From Clostridium_AD sp050717535 (GTDB taxonomy: Bacteria > Bacillota > Clostridia > Clostridiales > Clostridiaceae): a DNA stretch of 64,000 nt. Under the pieces are notes generated by a model. It worked only from the letters and a program-made list of their open reading frames with translations, was not told the origin of the DNA and searched no databases. Location: contig NZ_JBOITM010000088.1 in the NCBI RefSeq assembly GCF_050717535.1, forward strand, positions 1-64,000, in the 5' to 3' direction. This document shows positions 9,480 through 18,354 of this stretch, in pieces; within the stretch, counting starts at the first letter, position 1; each line of letters begins with the position of its first letter. A program made the position numbers and the translations under genes.

Positions 9480-10913
9480 TTAGTTAGCACCATCTATGAC
9501 ATCGCATACTTTACCTGGATTCATAATACTATTCGGATCGAAAGTTTTTTTAATACCTTTCATGAGTTCCATATTTATTCCTCCGACGCACTCTAATAAA
9601 TAGCTGATCTTTCCACTACCAATCCCGTGTTCTCCTGAAACAAGTCCGCCACAATCAATTGCTTCTTTATAAATAATATCAAAGAATTTCTCAACTCTTA
9701 CTTTAAATTCTGCTTCCTCTAAATCATTACTACATTGGTATATATGAAGATTTCCATCTCCTGCATGTCCAAAACTCCTAATAGTGAGTCCACACTCCTG
9801 CCCAGTTTTATTTGCAAAAGCAAGATAAGAAGCAATTTTATTTATTGGAACTACCACATCACATTCATCGAGTAACTTTGTTTCTGCCATAATTGCATCT
9901 AAGAAACTAGAACGTGCAGCCCATGCATCTTTAATTTTTGCAGGTGTATCAGCTACAAGAACATCAATTGCTCCTGCTTCTAATACTATTTCACTTGCTT
10001 GTTCAATAAGGTTGTTTAATTCATCTTCATCACTTGCATCTATAGTAACAAGTAAATAAGCATTTGCGGTTACTCCACCAACTACTTGAGGGAATACGCT
10101 CTTTCCAATAAACCTTTCACTAGATAAAACAATTTCTCTTTCCATAAATTCCAATGCTTGTGGATTCATGTGTTGCATTTTAAATTTAGGAACAGCAGAA
10201 ATACAATCATCTAGATTTTCAAAAGGAATAATTAAACTTGCAACTGCCTTTGGTGCTATAATAGTTTTCAAAGTAAGCTCTGTAATAATCCCAAGTGTAC
10301 CTTCTGACCCAATCATTAAATTCAAAAGACTGTAACCTGAACTTGTTTTTGATACTGTAGCTCCAAATTTAGTAATTTCTCCTGTTGGAAGAACAACTGT
10401 CATTGCACGTACATAATCACGTGTTGCACCATACTTAACAGCTCTCATTCCACCAGCATTTGTTGAAACGTTTCCACCTAAACAAGCGGACTTTTCACCG
10501 GGATCTGGAGCATATAATAATCCTTGTTTTGCACAATCCTCTGCAAGGTCCTTGAGAAGTACTCCTGCCTCAACATGAACAACAAAATTTTCTAAGTCAT
10601 AAGAAAGTATTTTATTCATCTTTGTAAGATCAATTAAAACTCCTCCAAGTAGTGGAACTGCTCCTCCTACAAGTCCTGTTCCTGCTCCTCTTGGAGTCAC
10701 TGGTATCTTATTTTCATTACATATTTTTACTACCGCAGCAACTTCCTCTGTAGAGTGTGCCATAAATACAACTTGTGGAGCGTTTGTCCCATAAATAGGC
10801 ATTTCATCATGAGAATAATCTTCATTGATATCATCACCTGTTAAAATATGTCCTGGAGCCGCCTCCTGTAATTGTAAGATTAATTCTTCTGTCAATTGAT
10901 TATACTTAGCCAT
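9480..10913 (-). CDS. FAD-linked D-lactate/glycolate-type dehydrogenase (second copy)
   Basis: A 477-residue GlcD/LctD-family oxidoreductase. The N-terminal FAD_binding_4 domain shows TPRGAGTGLVGGA, DPGEKSACLGGN and TNAGGMRAVKYGATRDY; the C-terminal FAD-oxidase domain shows SFGHAGDGNLH and VSGEHGIGSGK. It oxidises a 2-hydroxy acid, here most likely D-lactate, to the oxo acid and passes electrons to the adjacent Etf. It is clearly related to the copy at 14653-16050 but well diverged, so not a recent duplication. The gap to the upstream etfA is 124 bases, larger than the others in this group. A different 2-hydroxy acid substrate is possible. Confidence 0.88.
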   Translation of the reverse strand: MAKYNQLTEELILQLQEAAPGHILTGDDINEDYSHDEMPIYGTNAPQVVFMAHSTEEVAAVVKICNENKIPVTPRGAGTGLVGGAVPLLGGVLIDLTKMNKILSYDLENFVVHVEAGVLLKDLAEDCAKQGLLYAPDPGEKSACLGGNVSTNAGGMRAVKYGATRDYVRAMTVVLPTGEITKFGATVSKTSSGYSLLNLMIGSEGTLGIITELTLKTIIAPKAVASLIIPFENLDDCISAVPKFKMQHMNPQALEFMEREIVLSSERFIGKSVFPQVVGGVTANAYLLVTIDASDEDELNNLIEQASEIVLEAGAIDVLVADTPAKIKDAWAARSSFLDAIMAETKLLDECDVVVPINKIASYLAFANKTGQECGLTIRSFGHAGDGNLHIYQCSNDLEEAEFKVRVEKFFDIIYKEAIDCGGLVSGEHGIGSGKISYLLECVGGINMELMKGIKKTFDPNSIMNPGKVCDVIDGAN

Positions 10914-11037
10914 AATAACCCTTCCCTTCTAAACTTTTTCTTACTCTATAATGCTTCTAAGAAACATAATCTGAATCCTGTTTTACATAATGGAATGTTC
11001 ATGCTTACATTTTCCTTTAATTTTTTTTATAAAACCT

Positions 11038-11976
11038 TTAGTTTACTTTTATTTTCTTCATTTCTTCAATCATAACTGGAAGAATATCGCTCACATTTCC
11101 AATAATACCTATATCTGCTATTTCGAAAATTGAAGCTTCTTCATCTTTATTAATTGCCACAATATATTTAGAACCTGACATTCCTGATGTATGTTGTGTT
11201 GCTCCAGAAATACCACATGCAATATAAAGTTTTGGTGCTACAATCTTTCCTGATTGTCCAACTTGGTGTGTACGACAAATCCAGTCACTTTCAATTGCTG
11301 GTCTTGTTGCACCTACTACACCACCAAGTACACGTGCTAATTCTTCAACAAGCTTAAAATTTTCTATATTTCCCATTCCACGTCCACCAGAAACAATAAC
11401 TTGTGCTTCTTCTAAATTGACAGATTCACACATTTCTTTTACCCTATCAACAATTTTTGCCTTAACAGCACCAGCTGGAATTTCTACTTTTTTCTCTGTA
11501 ACACCTGCATTTAAACCAGCTTCTGGCTTTGAAAAGCTTCCTTTTCTAACTGTAACTACGGCTGTCCCATCTACTTCAAGGTTTTCTAAAATAGTACCAC
11601 CATAAGCTGGTCTAGTGTATATAACTTTACCATCAGTTTTATTAATTCCTATTACGTCAGTTACACATCCCAGGCACATACGTCCTGCAATACGTGGTGC
11701 AATATCTTTAGCCATTGGTGTACTTGCAAGTAGTACAATATCTGGGTTTTGCTGCTTAACAGTTTCTGCTAATACTTCTGTCAAAGTATCACAGTCTGTA
11801 GCAGTTTCTGTAAAAATAACTGGAATGCCTAGTGCTGCTACAGTATCTGCCGCAGCACTGTTACCTACTATAAGAGCTGCTGCCTCTGCATCTAATGCTT
11901 TTACTGCACTAATCAATTCAAGACTTCCGCTTAATACTTTTTCTCCATCTGTTTCAATAAATAATAATGCTTTCAT
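11038..11976 (-). CDS. etfA: electron transfer flavoprotein alpha subunit (second copy)
   Basis: A 312-residue EtfA without the extra N-terminal ferredoxin domain present in the other copy. The C-terminal FAD domain is intact: VSGGRGMG, GATRPAIESDWI, HQVGQSGKIVAPKLYIACG, GATQHTSGM and AINKDEEASIF. It pairs with the EtfB encoded 19 bases upstream and hands electrons between the neighbouring dehydrogenase and, by inference, the acyl-CoA dehydrogenase. The ribosome binding site AGGAGG precedes the ATG. Lacking iron-sulfur cysteines, it cannot wire directly to ferredoxin the way the longer copy can. Confidence 0.92.
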   Translation of the reverse strand: MKALLFIETDGEKVLSGSLELISAVKALDAEAAALIVGNSAAADTVAALGIPVIFTETATDCDTLTEVLAETVKQQNPDIVLLASTPMAKDIAPRIAGRMCLGCVTDVIGINKTDGKVIYTRPAYGGTILENLEVDGTAVVTVRKGSFSKPEAGLNAGVTEKKVEIPAGAVKAKIVDRVKEMCESVNLEEAQVIVSGGRGMGNIENFKLVEELARVLGGVVGATRPAIESDWICRTHQVGQSGKIVAPKLYIACGISGATQHTSGMSGSKYIVAINKDEEASIFEIADIGIIGNVSDILPVMIEEMKKIKVN

Positions 11977-11995
11977 AATTTCGTTTTCCTCCTTA

Positions 11996-12781
11996 TTAGA
12001 TTGTCTTATCTTTTTTCATTTGCTCTATAGCAGCGCTTACTGCTAGCGACGCATCTTTTTCTTTTATTTTGATACCAGCCTCTTTCTTAGGAGGCTGCAC
12101 ATATTCAATCAACCGTACTTTTGCCTTTTTTACCTCTCCAATTTCTGCTGCGCAGTAAGTTGGAATGATTGCCTTACGGCTTGCCATCTTAGTTCTAATA
12201 GTAGGATAACGTGGATCATAATTTGGTTTACTTACTGTTACTACAGCTGGAGATTTTATAGAAACTATATCATATCCTTCTTCGGTTTCCTTATAAACTT
12301 CCATGCCACAATCTTTCAAATTAATTTCAATTGCGCTACTAACAAAGCTTGTCTCCAATTTTTCAGAAAGTATTGCTCCTACCTGACCAGTAATTTCATC
12401 TGTGGATTCCTTTCCACAAAGAATTAAATCAAATTTTTCACCTTTGTCTTTTTCAATTTTATGAATAGCATCTGCCAAAACATAAGCTGTTCCAGTAGCA
12501 TCTAAATCTGCATATAAATCATCTTTTGCAAAAAATGCTTCTTTAGCTCCTACAGCAAGGCAGTTTTTCAATGTATTTATAGAATCATCTGCTCCAACGG
12601 TTAATACACTAACATTTCCTCCATTAGCTTCCACAAAACGAACTGCAAGTTCTAATGCATATGTATCAAATGCATTTGCTACCATAGTGACTCCATTCAA
12701 ATTAGGTTTTTTCGTATTATTATCCAAGTGGATTTCAATAGAATCATCTGGAACCTGTTTTACACATAACATAATATTCAT
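11996..12781 (-). CDS. etfB: electron transfer flavoprotein beta subunit (second copy), divergent
   Basis: A 261-residue EtfB, first gene of the second Etf set and preceded by its own operator-like palindrome (12920-12930). It has the EtfB start MLCVKQVPDD and the region ANAFDTYALELA. Where the first copy reads GKQTTDGDTAQVGPE, this one reads GKESTDEITGQVGAI, so the DGDTAQVGP loop typical of bifurcating EtfB proteins is altered. That suggests different flavin or NAD handling, though I cannot model it here. AAAGGAGAGG precedes the ATG. It forms a heterodimer with the adjacent EtfA. Confidence 0.9.
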   Translation of the reverse strand: MNIMLCVKQVPDDSIEIHLDNNTKKPNLNGVTMVANAFDTYALELAVRFVEANGGNVSVLTVGADDSINTLKNCLAVGAKEAFFAKDDLYADLDATGTAYVLADAIHKIEKDKGEKFDLILCGKESTDEITGQVGAILSEKLETSFVSSAIEINLKDCGMEVYKETEEGYDIVSIKSPAVVTVSKPNYDPRYPTIRTKMASRKAIIPTYCAAEIGEVKKAKVRLIEYVQPPKKEAGIKIKEKDASLAVSAAIEQMKKDKTI

Positions 12782-12919
12782 ATTTTTCCTCTCCTTTACA
12801 CTTCTACATTATTAAATCGTTTTCTTGATAAAACCACTGTTTATTTATATTTTTATAAAATACCATTTTATAAAAATTGTTTCAATTAATTTCTATAAAA
12901 ATATTATTGATTGGTACTA

Positions 12920-12930
12920 TGGTCCTACCA
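12920..12930. promoter_or_regulatory. GntR/FadR-type operator before the second etfB
   Basis: TGGTCCTACCA, a TGGT-N3-ACCA palindrome with flanks CTA and CTT, lies 140 bases upstream of the second etfB inside the gap after the permease gene. The near-identical TGGTCTGACCA sits at 18190-18200 before the first etfB. FadR-subfamily regulators bind such palindromes, and one is encoded at 18355-19053. Binding is inferred. Confidence 0.65.
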
Positions 12931-12990
12931 CTTCAGTTAAGTTTATCACAATATTTATAACAACTCAATCATTTATACAAATTTCTTATC

Positions 12991-13006
12991 TTGCCATTTG
13001 GGTGGC
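12991..13006. repeat. short dispersed-repeat fragment
   Basis: TTGCCATTTGGGTGGC matches the right half of the recurrent intergenic palindrome. It is just downstream of the permease stop codon. Confidence 0.4.
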
Positions 13007-13018
13007 TATATCATCCTC

Positions 13019-14542
13019 CTACATCGTAAAGAATTTTGCTCCGAAGTACGTAATTAATCCTAAGATTGTTACATATGCAAGGCAGAATTTTAAAGTTGCC
13101 TTTAATATTTTACCTTCAGCTCCTACAAGCCCAGTGGCTGCGGTTGCAACTGCAATACTTTGAGGAGAAATCATTTTACCTGCAGTGGCACCACCAGTAT
13201 TAGCAGCTGCTAACCAATAAGGACTCATATGCAGATTTTTTGCAACTTCAACTTGTAAAGGTCCAAATAGAACGTTAGCAGAAGTATCACTACCAGTTAC
13301 AAATGTACCTAGTGCCCCTATAACTGGAGCAATTAATGGATAAAAACTTCCTGTTGCTGCAACTAAAACTACCGCAATAGATGTTATCATTCCGCTATAG
13401 CTCATTACCTTTGCAAGAGCAACTATTGAAAGTATTGTTATTGCAGTTTTGCTCATTTGCTTGCAAGTATCTGTAAACACTTTTGATATTTCTTTAAACT
13501 TAGCCCCTTGAACAAGTCCCCCTATAAAGGTGGCAAGTATTATAAGTGTTCCTGGATTAGCAATCCATGTAAAGGTACTAAGTTTTGCATGGGGACCAGT
13601 ATATATTTGAAGTGAAGTTTTTATAGTTGATAATGGTTTATTAATCCATGGAACTAGAGAGCTTGTGATTAATATAAAAGTTAAAATTAAAATAAATGGC
13701 ACCCAGGCTATAAATCCTTGTTTTAGAGATATATTAACCTTATCTTTAGCTGCAGTTTTTTTATAAAATACTTTAGCTATTACAACTGTTACAATAATAC
13801 ATACTATTGACCCAATTAATGCTGGAAGTTCCGCTCCAATGTATTTTGCTATTAAAAGTTCTGGAATTGCAAAAGCTAGGCCTGAAGCAAGACAAATAAA
13901 CACAACTCCCTTTATAGCTTTTACGCTTTTACCTGTGAGCATTACGAGTACTAATGGTAAAACTACAATTAATGCAAACAATTGAATACCAACCGCATAA
14001 CTTAATGTAACTGGGTTGATTCCTGCAACCTTTGCCAGTGTTGTTACAGGGAGTCCAATTGCTCCAAAAGCTGTTGGTGTTGTATTTGCAATAAGACATA
14101 TTATTGCTGCAAATATTGGATCAAAACCAAGTGCAGCTAAAATGCTGGCAGGTATTGCTACTGCTGTACCAAAGCCTGCAATTGCTTCAAGAAATCCACC
14201 AAAACCCCAAGCAACAATTAAAACTAGTATTCTTCTATCAGTAGTGATTCCAGTCATCATATTCTTTATTACGTCCATACTTTTTGTATGAATAGAAAGA
14301 TTGTATGTAAACACCGCCGCTATTATTACAACAATTATTGGCCATAGTGCCATTGCTGCGCCCTCAAGTGTTGCTGTAAGAGCCTCACTAATTGGCATCT
14401 TCCAAACTATGATTGCAAGTATTATAGTAATTACAAGTGTAATGGAACAAGTCTTATGTCCTGGCATTTTTAAAACACCCAGGGACACCATAAGCCATAC
14501 AATGGGGATAAGTGCTATAAAAAACAATAAATAATTGTTCAT
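13019..14542 (-). CDS. lctP: L-lactate permease
   Basis: A 507-residue LctP/LldP-family transporter with about twelve to thirteen hydrophobic segments along its length, the usual family size. Family-typical stretches include GFLEAIAGFGTAVAIPA, NTTPTAFGAIGLP and the C-terminal GTFVTGSDTSANVLFGPLQ and NTGGATAGKMISPQSIAVA. It imports lactate, probably with protons, across the cytoplasmic membrane. The gene lies between the two Etf/dehydrogenase sets, about 110 bases after lctD, matching the lctBCD-permease order known from Acetobacterium woodii. Confidence 0.95.
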   Translation of the reverse strand: MNNYLLFFIALIPIVWLMVSLGVLKMPGHKTCSITLVITIILAIIVWKMPISEALTATLEGAAMALWPIIVVIIAAVFTYNLSIHTKSMDVIKNMMTGITTDRRILVLIVAWGFGGFLEAIAGFGTAVAIPASILAALGFDPIFAAIICLIANTTPTAFGAIGLPVTTLAKVAGINPVTLSYAVGIQLFALIVVLPLVLVMLTGKSVKAIKGVVFICLASGLAFAIPELLIAKYIGAELPALIGSIVCIIVTVVIAKVFYKKTAAKDKVNISLKQGFIAWVPFILILTFILITSSLVPWINKPLSTIKTSLQIYTGPHAKLSTFTWIANPGTLIILATFIGGLVQGAKFKEISKVFTDTCKQMSKTAITILSIVALAKVMSYSGMITSIAVVLVAATGSFYPLIAPVIGALGTFVTGSDTSANVLFGPLQVEVAKNLHMSPYWLAAANTGGATAGKMISPQSIAVATAATGLVGAEGKILKATLKFCLAYVTILGLITYFGAKFFTM

Positions 14543-14610
14543 CTTTTATTATCTCCTTTACTTAGTGTGATTTGTAATATTACTGAAATCGAATACATAA
14601 ATTATTTTTA

Positions 14611-14643
14611 TATCGCCAACATCTTTAAAAGATATTAGCGATA
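14611..14643 (-). other. intercistronic hairpin between lctD and lctP
   Basis: TATCGCCAACATCTTT pairs with AAAGATATTAGCGATA with two mismatched positions. No run of U follows it on the minus strand, so it is more likely a processing or stabilising hairpin, or a weak attenuator, than a full terminator. Confidence 0.4.
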
Positions 14644-14652
14644 TGATTTGTT

Positions 14653-16050
14653 TTATTCACAAACCTTGCCTGGATTCAATATATTTTTAGGATCAAATGC
14701 CATTTTTATATTTCTCATAAGTTGTACATATACAGGTCCTAATTGTTCAAGCATATATGCTTTCTTGGCAAATCCAATCCCATGTTCCCCAGATACTAAG
14801 CCTTTTAGCTGCCTAGACTTACTATACATTGCTTCAAATACTTCAGCAATTTTCTTTTCCCATGCTTCATCTGAAAGCGCATCTTTTAATACATACACAT
14901 GTAAGTTACCATCACCTGCATGGCCAAAGCTTCTTATTCTTACATTAAACTGCTTTTGAAGATCATTAGTATACCTAATAAACTCTGCAACTTTATTTCT
15001 TGGAACAACAACGTCGCATTCATCCATATCAGTAGTTGTTGCTTTAACAGCTTCAAGAAAAGCACCTCTTGCAGACCAAACAGCCTCTTTTCTTTCATCT
15101 GTATCAGTTATAAATACATCAAGAGCACCTTCTTCAAGGCAAATGTTAGCTACACTTTCATAAGCTCTTTCTATTTCTTCTATAGTATTACCATCAAAAG
15201 TTAATAAAAGATAAGCATCCGATGAATTATCAGGGAATTTTTTCCCTAGAAATTCTTCAGCAGCAATAATAACTTCTCTTTGCATAAATTCTATAGCAGT
15301 AGGTGCAGATTTCGATTTAACTATCAGTGGAACTGTATTTATTGCCATGTCAAGATTAGGGAAAGGTATTAATAATGATACAGCCTTCTTAGGTAGTGGT
15401 ATAAGTTTTAATATTATTTTTGTAACTATTCCAAGTGTTCCCTCAGAACCACATATTAAGTCTTTTATACTATAGCCTGTAGAATTTTTAACTACTTTTC
15501 CTCCCACTTCAAGTATTTCTCCACTTGGAAGAACTACTTCAAGACCTCTTATGTAGTCTCTAGTAACTCCGTACTTAACAGCTCTCATTCCTCCTGCATT
15601 TGTATTTATGTTACCAGCAATTGTTGCAGATTTCTCACCTGGATCTGGTGGATAAAACAAATCAAACTCTTCAACATATTTGCTTATTTCCATTAAAAGT
15701 ACTCCTGGTTCAAGAGTTAGTGTTAAGTTTTCTTCATCAATTTCAAGTATTTTATTCATTTTGGACATATTCATCATAATCCCACCGAAAATTGGAACTG
15801 ATGCCCCAACTAGTCCCGTTCCTGAGCCTCTTGCTACAACTGGAATTACGTTTTCAGATGCATATTTCATAATTTTTGAAACTTCGTCTGTGGTAAGAAC
15901 TTCAACTAATACCTCTGGCATTTTGCTTATTCCACCCATTTCATCATGGCTAAAATCATCATTTATTGCGTTCCCTGTAAACACTCTATCTTTATCCAAT
16001 ATTGACACTAAAAATTCTATATCGTTAGTATCAAGTTTTTTATAATCCAT
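14653..16050 (-). CDS. lctD: Etf-dependent lactate dehydrogenase catalytic subunit
   Basis: A 465-residue FAD protein of the GlcD family, corresponding to LctD of the electron-confurcating lactate dehydrogenase complex of acetogens. FAD-domain motifs are ARGSGTGLVGAS, DPGEKSATIAGN and TNAGGMRAVKYGVTRDY; the C-terminal domain has SFGHAGDGNLHVY and SGEHGIGFAKK. It oxidises D-lactate to pyruvate and passes electrons to LctBC. The ATG has AGGAGG eight bases upstream. It follows lctC by 65 bases in the same direction. Assignment to lactate rests on its position with a lactate permease and racemase. Confidence 0.92.
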   Translation of the reverse strand: MDYKKLDTNDIEFLVSILDKDRVFTGNAINDDFSHDEMGGISKMPEVLVEVLTTDEVSKIMKYASENVIPVVARGSGTGLVGASVPIFGGIMMNMSKMNKILEIDEENLTLTLEPGVLLMEISKYVEEFDLFYPPDPGEKSATIAGNINTNAGGMRAVKYGVTRDYIRGLEVVLPSGEILEVGGKVVKNSTGYSIKDLICGSEGTLGIVTKIILKLIPLPKKAVSLLIPFPNLDMAINTVPLIVKSKSAPTAIEFMQREVIIAAEEFLGKKFPDNSSDAYLLLTFDGNTIEEIERAYESVANICLEEGALDVFITDTDERKEAVWSARGAFLEAVKATTTDMDECDVVVPRNKVAEFIRYTNDLQKQFNVRIRSFGHAGDGNLHVYVLKDALSDEAWEKKIAEVFEAMYSKSRQLKGLVSGEHGIGFAKKAYMLEQLGPVYVQLMRNIKMAFDPKNILNPGKVCE

Positions 16051-16115
16051 AAAAGTACCTCCTCGATTCTTAAGTTAGTGTATTCACTAGCTTATTTATT
16101 ACTTTTAACGGTGCA

Positions 16116-17330
16116 CTAAAAGTTACTTACACAAGACTCTGCTCCAAAATTTTTAATATTTTCTATTAACTTTGGAACTATTTCATATATATCTCCTACT
16201 ATTCCATAGTGAGCTACATTAAATATAGAAGCATTTTCATCCTTATTTACTGCAAATATACGTTCTGAACTATTCATCCCAGCAGTAAACTGAACTGCAC
16301 CAGAAATTCCAAGAGCTATTATTAGCTTTGGTTTAACTGTTCTTCCAGAAAGACCAATTTGTTTTTTAGGATCAATCCATCCTGCTTCAATTGTAGGTCT
16401 TGTCCCAGCTACTTGTGCATGTAAAAGATCTGCAAGTTCCTTAATCATAGCCATATCTTTTTCTGATTTTAAAGCTCTACCAACTGCAACGATTACCTCT
16501 GCATCTGAAATATTTTCTTCCATTTCTTTTTTTGTAACCTTTAATACTTGGATATTTGAATGGAGTTTTGCTTTATCTATATTACAAATTGTAATTTTAC
16601 CCTTTGCATCACATTGTTTTTCTGGGGCATCCATTACCTTATATCTTACTGTAGACATTTGTGGTCTTGTATTCGGACATAAGATTTGGGCCATAATGTT
16701 ACCACCAAAAGCAGGTCTTATCTGCACAAGGTCAGTATTTTCTTTCATTTTAAGCATTGTACAATCAGCAGTGAGGCCTGTTCTAAACCTTGCAGCTACT
16801 CTAGGGGCAAGAGATCTACCAATGGTTGTAGCTCCAACTAGTAAAGATGATGGCTTTACCTTATTTATAAAATCTTCAAAAGCAGCAGTATAAGGTTCTA
16901 TCCTAAACTCTTCTAACTCTTCGTAGTCGTATACAAAAACCTCATCAACTCCATAATAAAGCAATTCTTCAGCTTTTTCCCTTATGTTGTGACCGATAAA
17001 TATACAATACACTGGAAAATTTACAACTGCAGCTAGCTCTTTAGCTTTTCCTATAAGTTCCATGGTTACTGGATGTATAACACCTTCTACATGGTCAACA
17101 TATACTCCTATACCTTTCCATAAACTCTTGTCAACCTTTACAGCTTCCGTTTCAATGAATTCCATTACTCCAGCAGGACCTTTCTTAACGCAAATCTTAC
17201 ACATTTTACAACCTGCATTAACTTCTATTTTTCCATCAAGGTATTCAATAGCACCAAAAGGACAAACCTTTAACAATTCTTTAACGTTTGAATCGTTTAC
17301 TTTTTCTTGGTTACAAATTAACTTACTCAT
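16116..17330 (-). CDS. lctC: ferredoxin-fused EtfA subunit of lactate dehydrogenase complex
   Basis: A 404-residue EtfA with an N-terminal ferredoxin-like extension of about 60 residues. Cys41, Cys44 and Cys47 (CKMCKIC) plus Cys23 (VCPFGAI) can hold one [4Fe-4S] cluster; the second cluster of a full two-cluster ferredoxin is not supported because the following CxxxCP is KKGP. The EtfA body has the FAD motifs GTRPTIEAGWI, IGLSGRTVKPKLIIALG and GAVQFTAGM. In the LctBCD complex this subunit passes electrons so that endergonic lactate oxidation by NAD is driven by reduced ferredoxin. It is 17 bases after lctB. Confidence 0.94.
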   Translation of the reverse strand: MSKLICNQEKVNDSNVKELLKVCPFGAIEYLDGKIEVNAGCKMCKICVKKGPAGVMEFIETEAVKVDKSLWKGIGVYVDHVEGVIHPVTMELIGKAKELAAVVNFPVYCIFIGHNIREKAEELLYYGVDEVFVYDYEELEEFRIEPYTAAFEDFINKVKPSSLLVGATTIGRSLAPRVAARFRTGLTADCTMLKMKENTDLVQIRPAFGGNIMAQILCPNTRPQMSTVRYKVMDAPEKQCDAKGKITICNIDKAKLHSNIQVLKVTKKEMEENISDAEVIVAVGRALKSEKDMAMIKELADLLHAQVAGTRPTIEAGWIDPKKQIGLSGRTVKPKLIIALGISGAVQFTAGMNSSERIFAVNKDENASIFNVAHYGIVGDIYEIVPKLIENIKNFGAESCVSNF

Positions 17331-17347
17331 GAGAATTCCACCCTTCT

Positions 17348-18136
17348 TTATACAAATTTTAACTCTTTAAGTTTAGCAGCTATTTTCAAACTAAGTTGTG
17401 CTCCGGTGCCTGTCCATGTTTCTCTATCATTATTTACAGATGGAGGAAATATTCTTTCAACCTGAGTTGGTGAACCATTAAGTCCATATTTCTTTTCATC
17501 TTTATCTTCAAAGTCATTTAATGTTATCATTTTTATTTCTCTATCTTTTGTATCTATTTTCTTCCTATATGAAGGAAGCCTTGGCTGATATATATCTTTA
17601 TCTACAGTTAAAAGACATGGAAACTGGATTTGAGCAACTTCAATAGTATTTGCCATATCCATTTCTACAATAACTGATTTCTCTTTTAATTCTATTATCT
17701 TTAAAACGTTTGCAATGTGTGGGATACCTAAATATTCAGCCATCTCTGGTCCTACTTGAGCTGTATCTCCATCTGTAGTCTGCTTTCCACATAATATAAG
17801 ATCAAATTTCCCCATTTGTTTTACGCCTTGTGAAATTGTATAAGATGTAGCAAGAACATCTGCTCCAGCAAATTTTCTATCTGATATTAATGCGCCTTCA
17901 TCTGCGCCCATCATATATGCTTCACGTATTACGTCCTTAGCTTGTGGTGGCCCCATAGTTATAACTTTAATTATTCCACCCTTTTGCTCTTTAATTTTAA
18001 GTGCTGTTTCTAATGCAAATAAATCAAAAGGATTCATTTTTGAATCTACTCCATCCCTTTTTAAAACACCTGTAACTGGATCCACTTCAACTTTTGAAGT
18101 TCCTGGAACTTGCTTTATACATACTAAAATATCCAT
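17348..18136 (-). CDS. lctB: EtfB subunit of lactate dehydrogenase complex
   Basis: A 262-residue EtfB. The start at 18136 (MDILVCIKQVPGTSKVEVD) has GGAGG seven bases upstream; 28 extra in-frame residues upstream run through the operator region and are rejected. It contains MNPFDLFALETALK and GKQTTDGDTAQVGPE, the loop characteristic of bifurcating Etf beta subunits, which bind the second FAD and NAD. It is the first gene of the lct operon, controlled by the operator palindrome at 18190-18200 and separated from the regulator gene by a terminator. Confidence 0.94.
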   Translation of the reverse strand: MDILVCIKQVPGTSKVEVDPVTGVLKRDGVDSKMNPFDLFALETALKIKEQKGGIIKVITMGPPQAKDVIREAYMMGADEGALISDRKFAGADVLATSYTISQGVKQMGKFDLILCGKQTTDGDTAQVGPEMAEYLGIPHIANVLKIIELKEKSVIVEMDMANTIEVAQIQFPCLLTVDKDIYQPRLPSYRKKIDTKDREIKMITLNDFEDKDEKKYGLNGSPTQVERIFPPSVNNDRETWTGTGAQLSLKIAAKLKELKFV

Positions 18137-18189
18137 ATATTTTCCTCCAATCATTCTTATATAAAACTTAAAATTCATTAATGGTAGTA

Positions 18190-18200
18190 TGGTCTGACCA
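18190..18200. promoter_or_regulatory. GntR/FadR-type operator before lctB
   Basis: TGGTCTGACCA, a TGGT-N3-ACCA palindrome, lies 54 bases upstream of the lctB start and downstream of an AT-rich promoter-like stretch (TATAAT on the minus strand near 18212-18220). A repressor bound here would block transcription of lctBCD until lactate releases it. The same palindrome recurs at 12920-12930. Confidence 0.7.
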
Positions 18201-18277
18201 CCTTTAATTAATAATAACATACTATTATATATATTTCTATAATAGTTAAATAGTTAACGAAAAAAATTGTTTTATGC

Positions 18278-18334
18278 AAAAAAAAAGCAAAAGTGAGAGT
18301 AATAATGACCATTACCCTTATTTTTGCTTTTTTA
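18278..18334. terminator. bidirectional terminator between the regulator gene and lctB
   Basis: AGCAAAAGTGAGAGTAAT pairs with ATTACCCTTATTTTTGCT, with A and T runs on both flanks. It ends the regulator transcript and so gives lctB an independent promoter. Confidence 0.75.
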
Positions 18335-18354
18335 ATAAACTCCATATTTAAAAA

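Noticed and set aside
12825..13163. A 112-codon plus-strand frame across the gap before the second etfB
   Set aside because: It overlaps the permease gene end and the operator region and has no coding character.
14016..14534. Open frames on the plus strand within the permease gene, and similar opposite-strand frames across the lactate genes
   Set aside because: They mirror strongly coding minus-strand genes, lack ribosome sites and have hydrophobic or repetitive translations typical of shadow frames.
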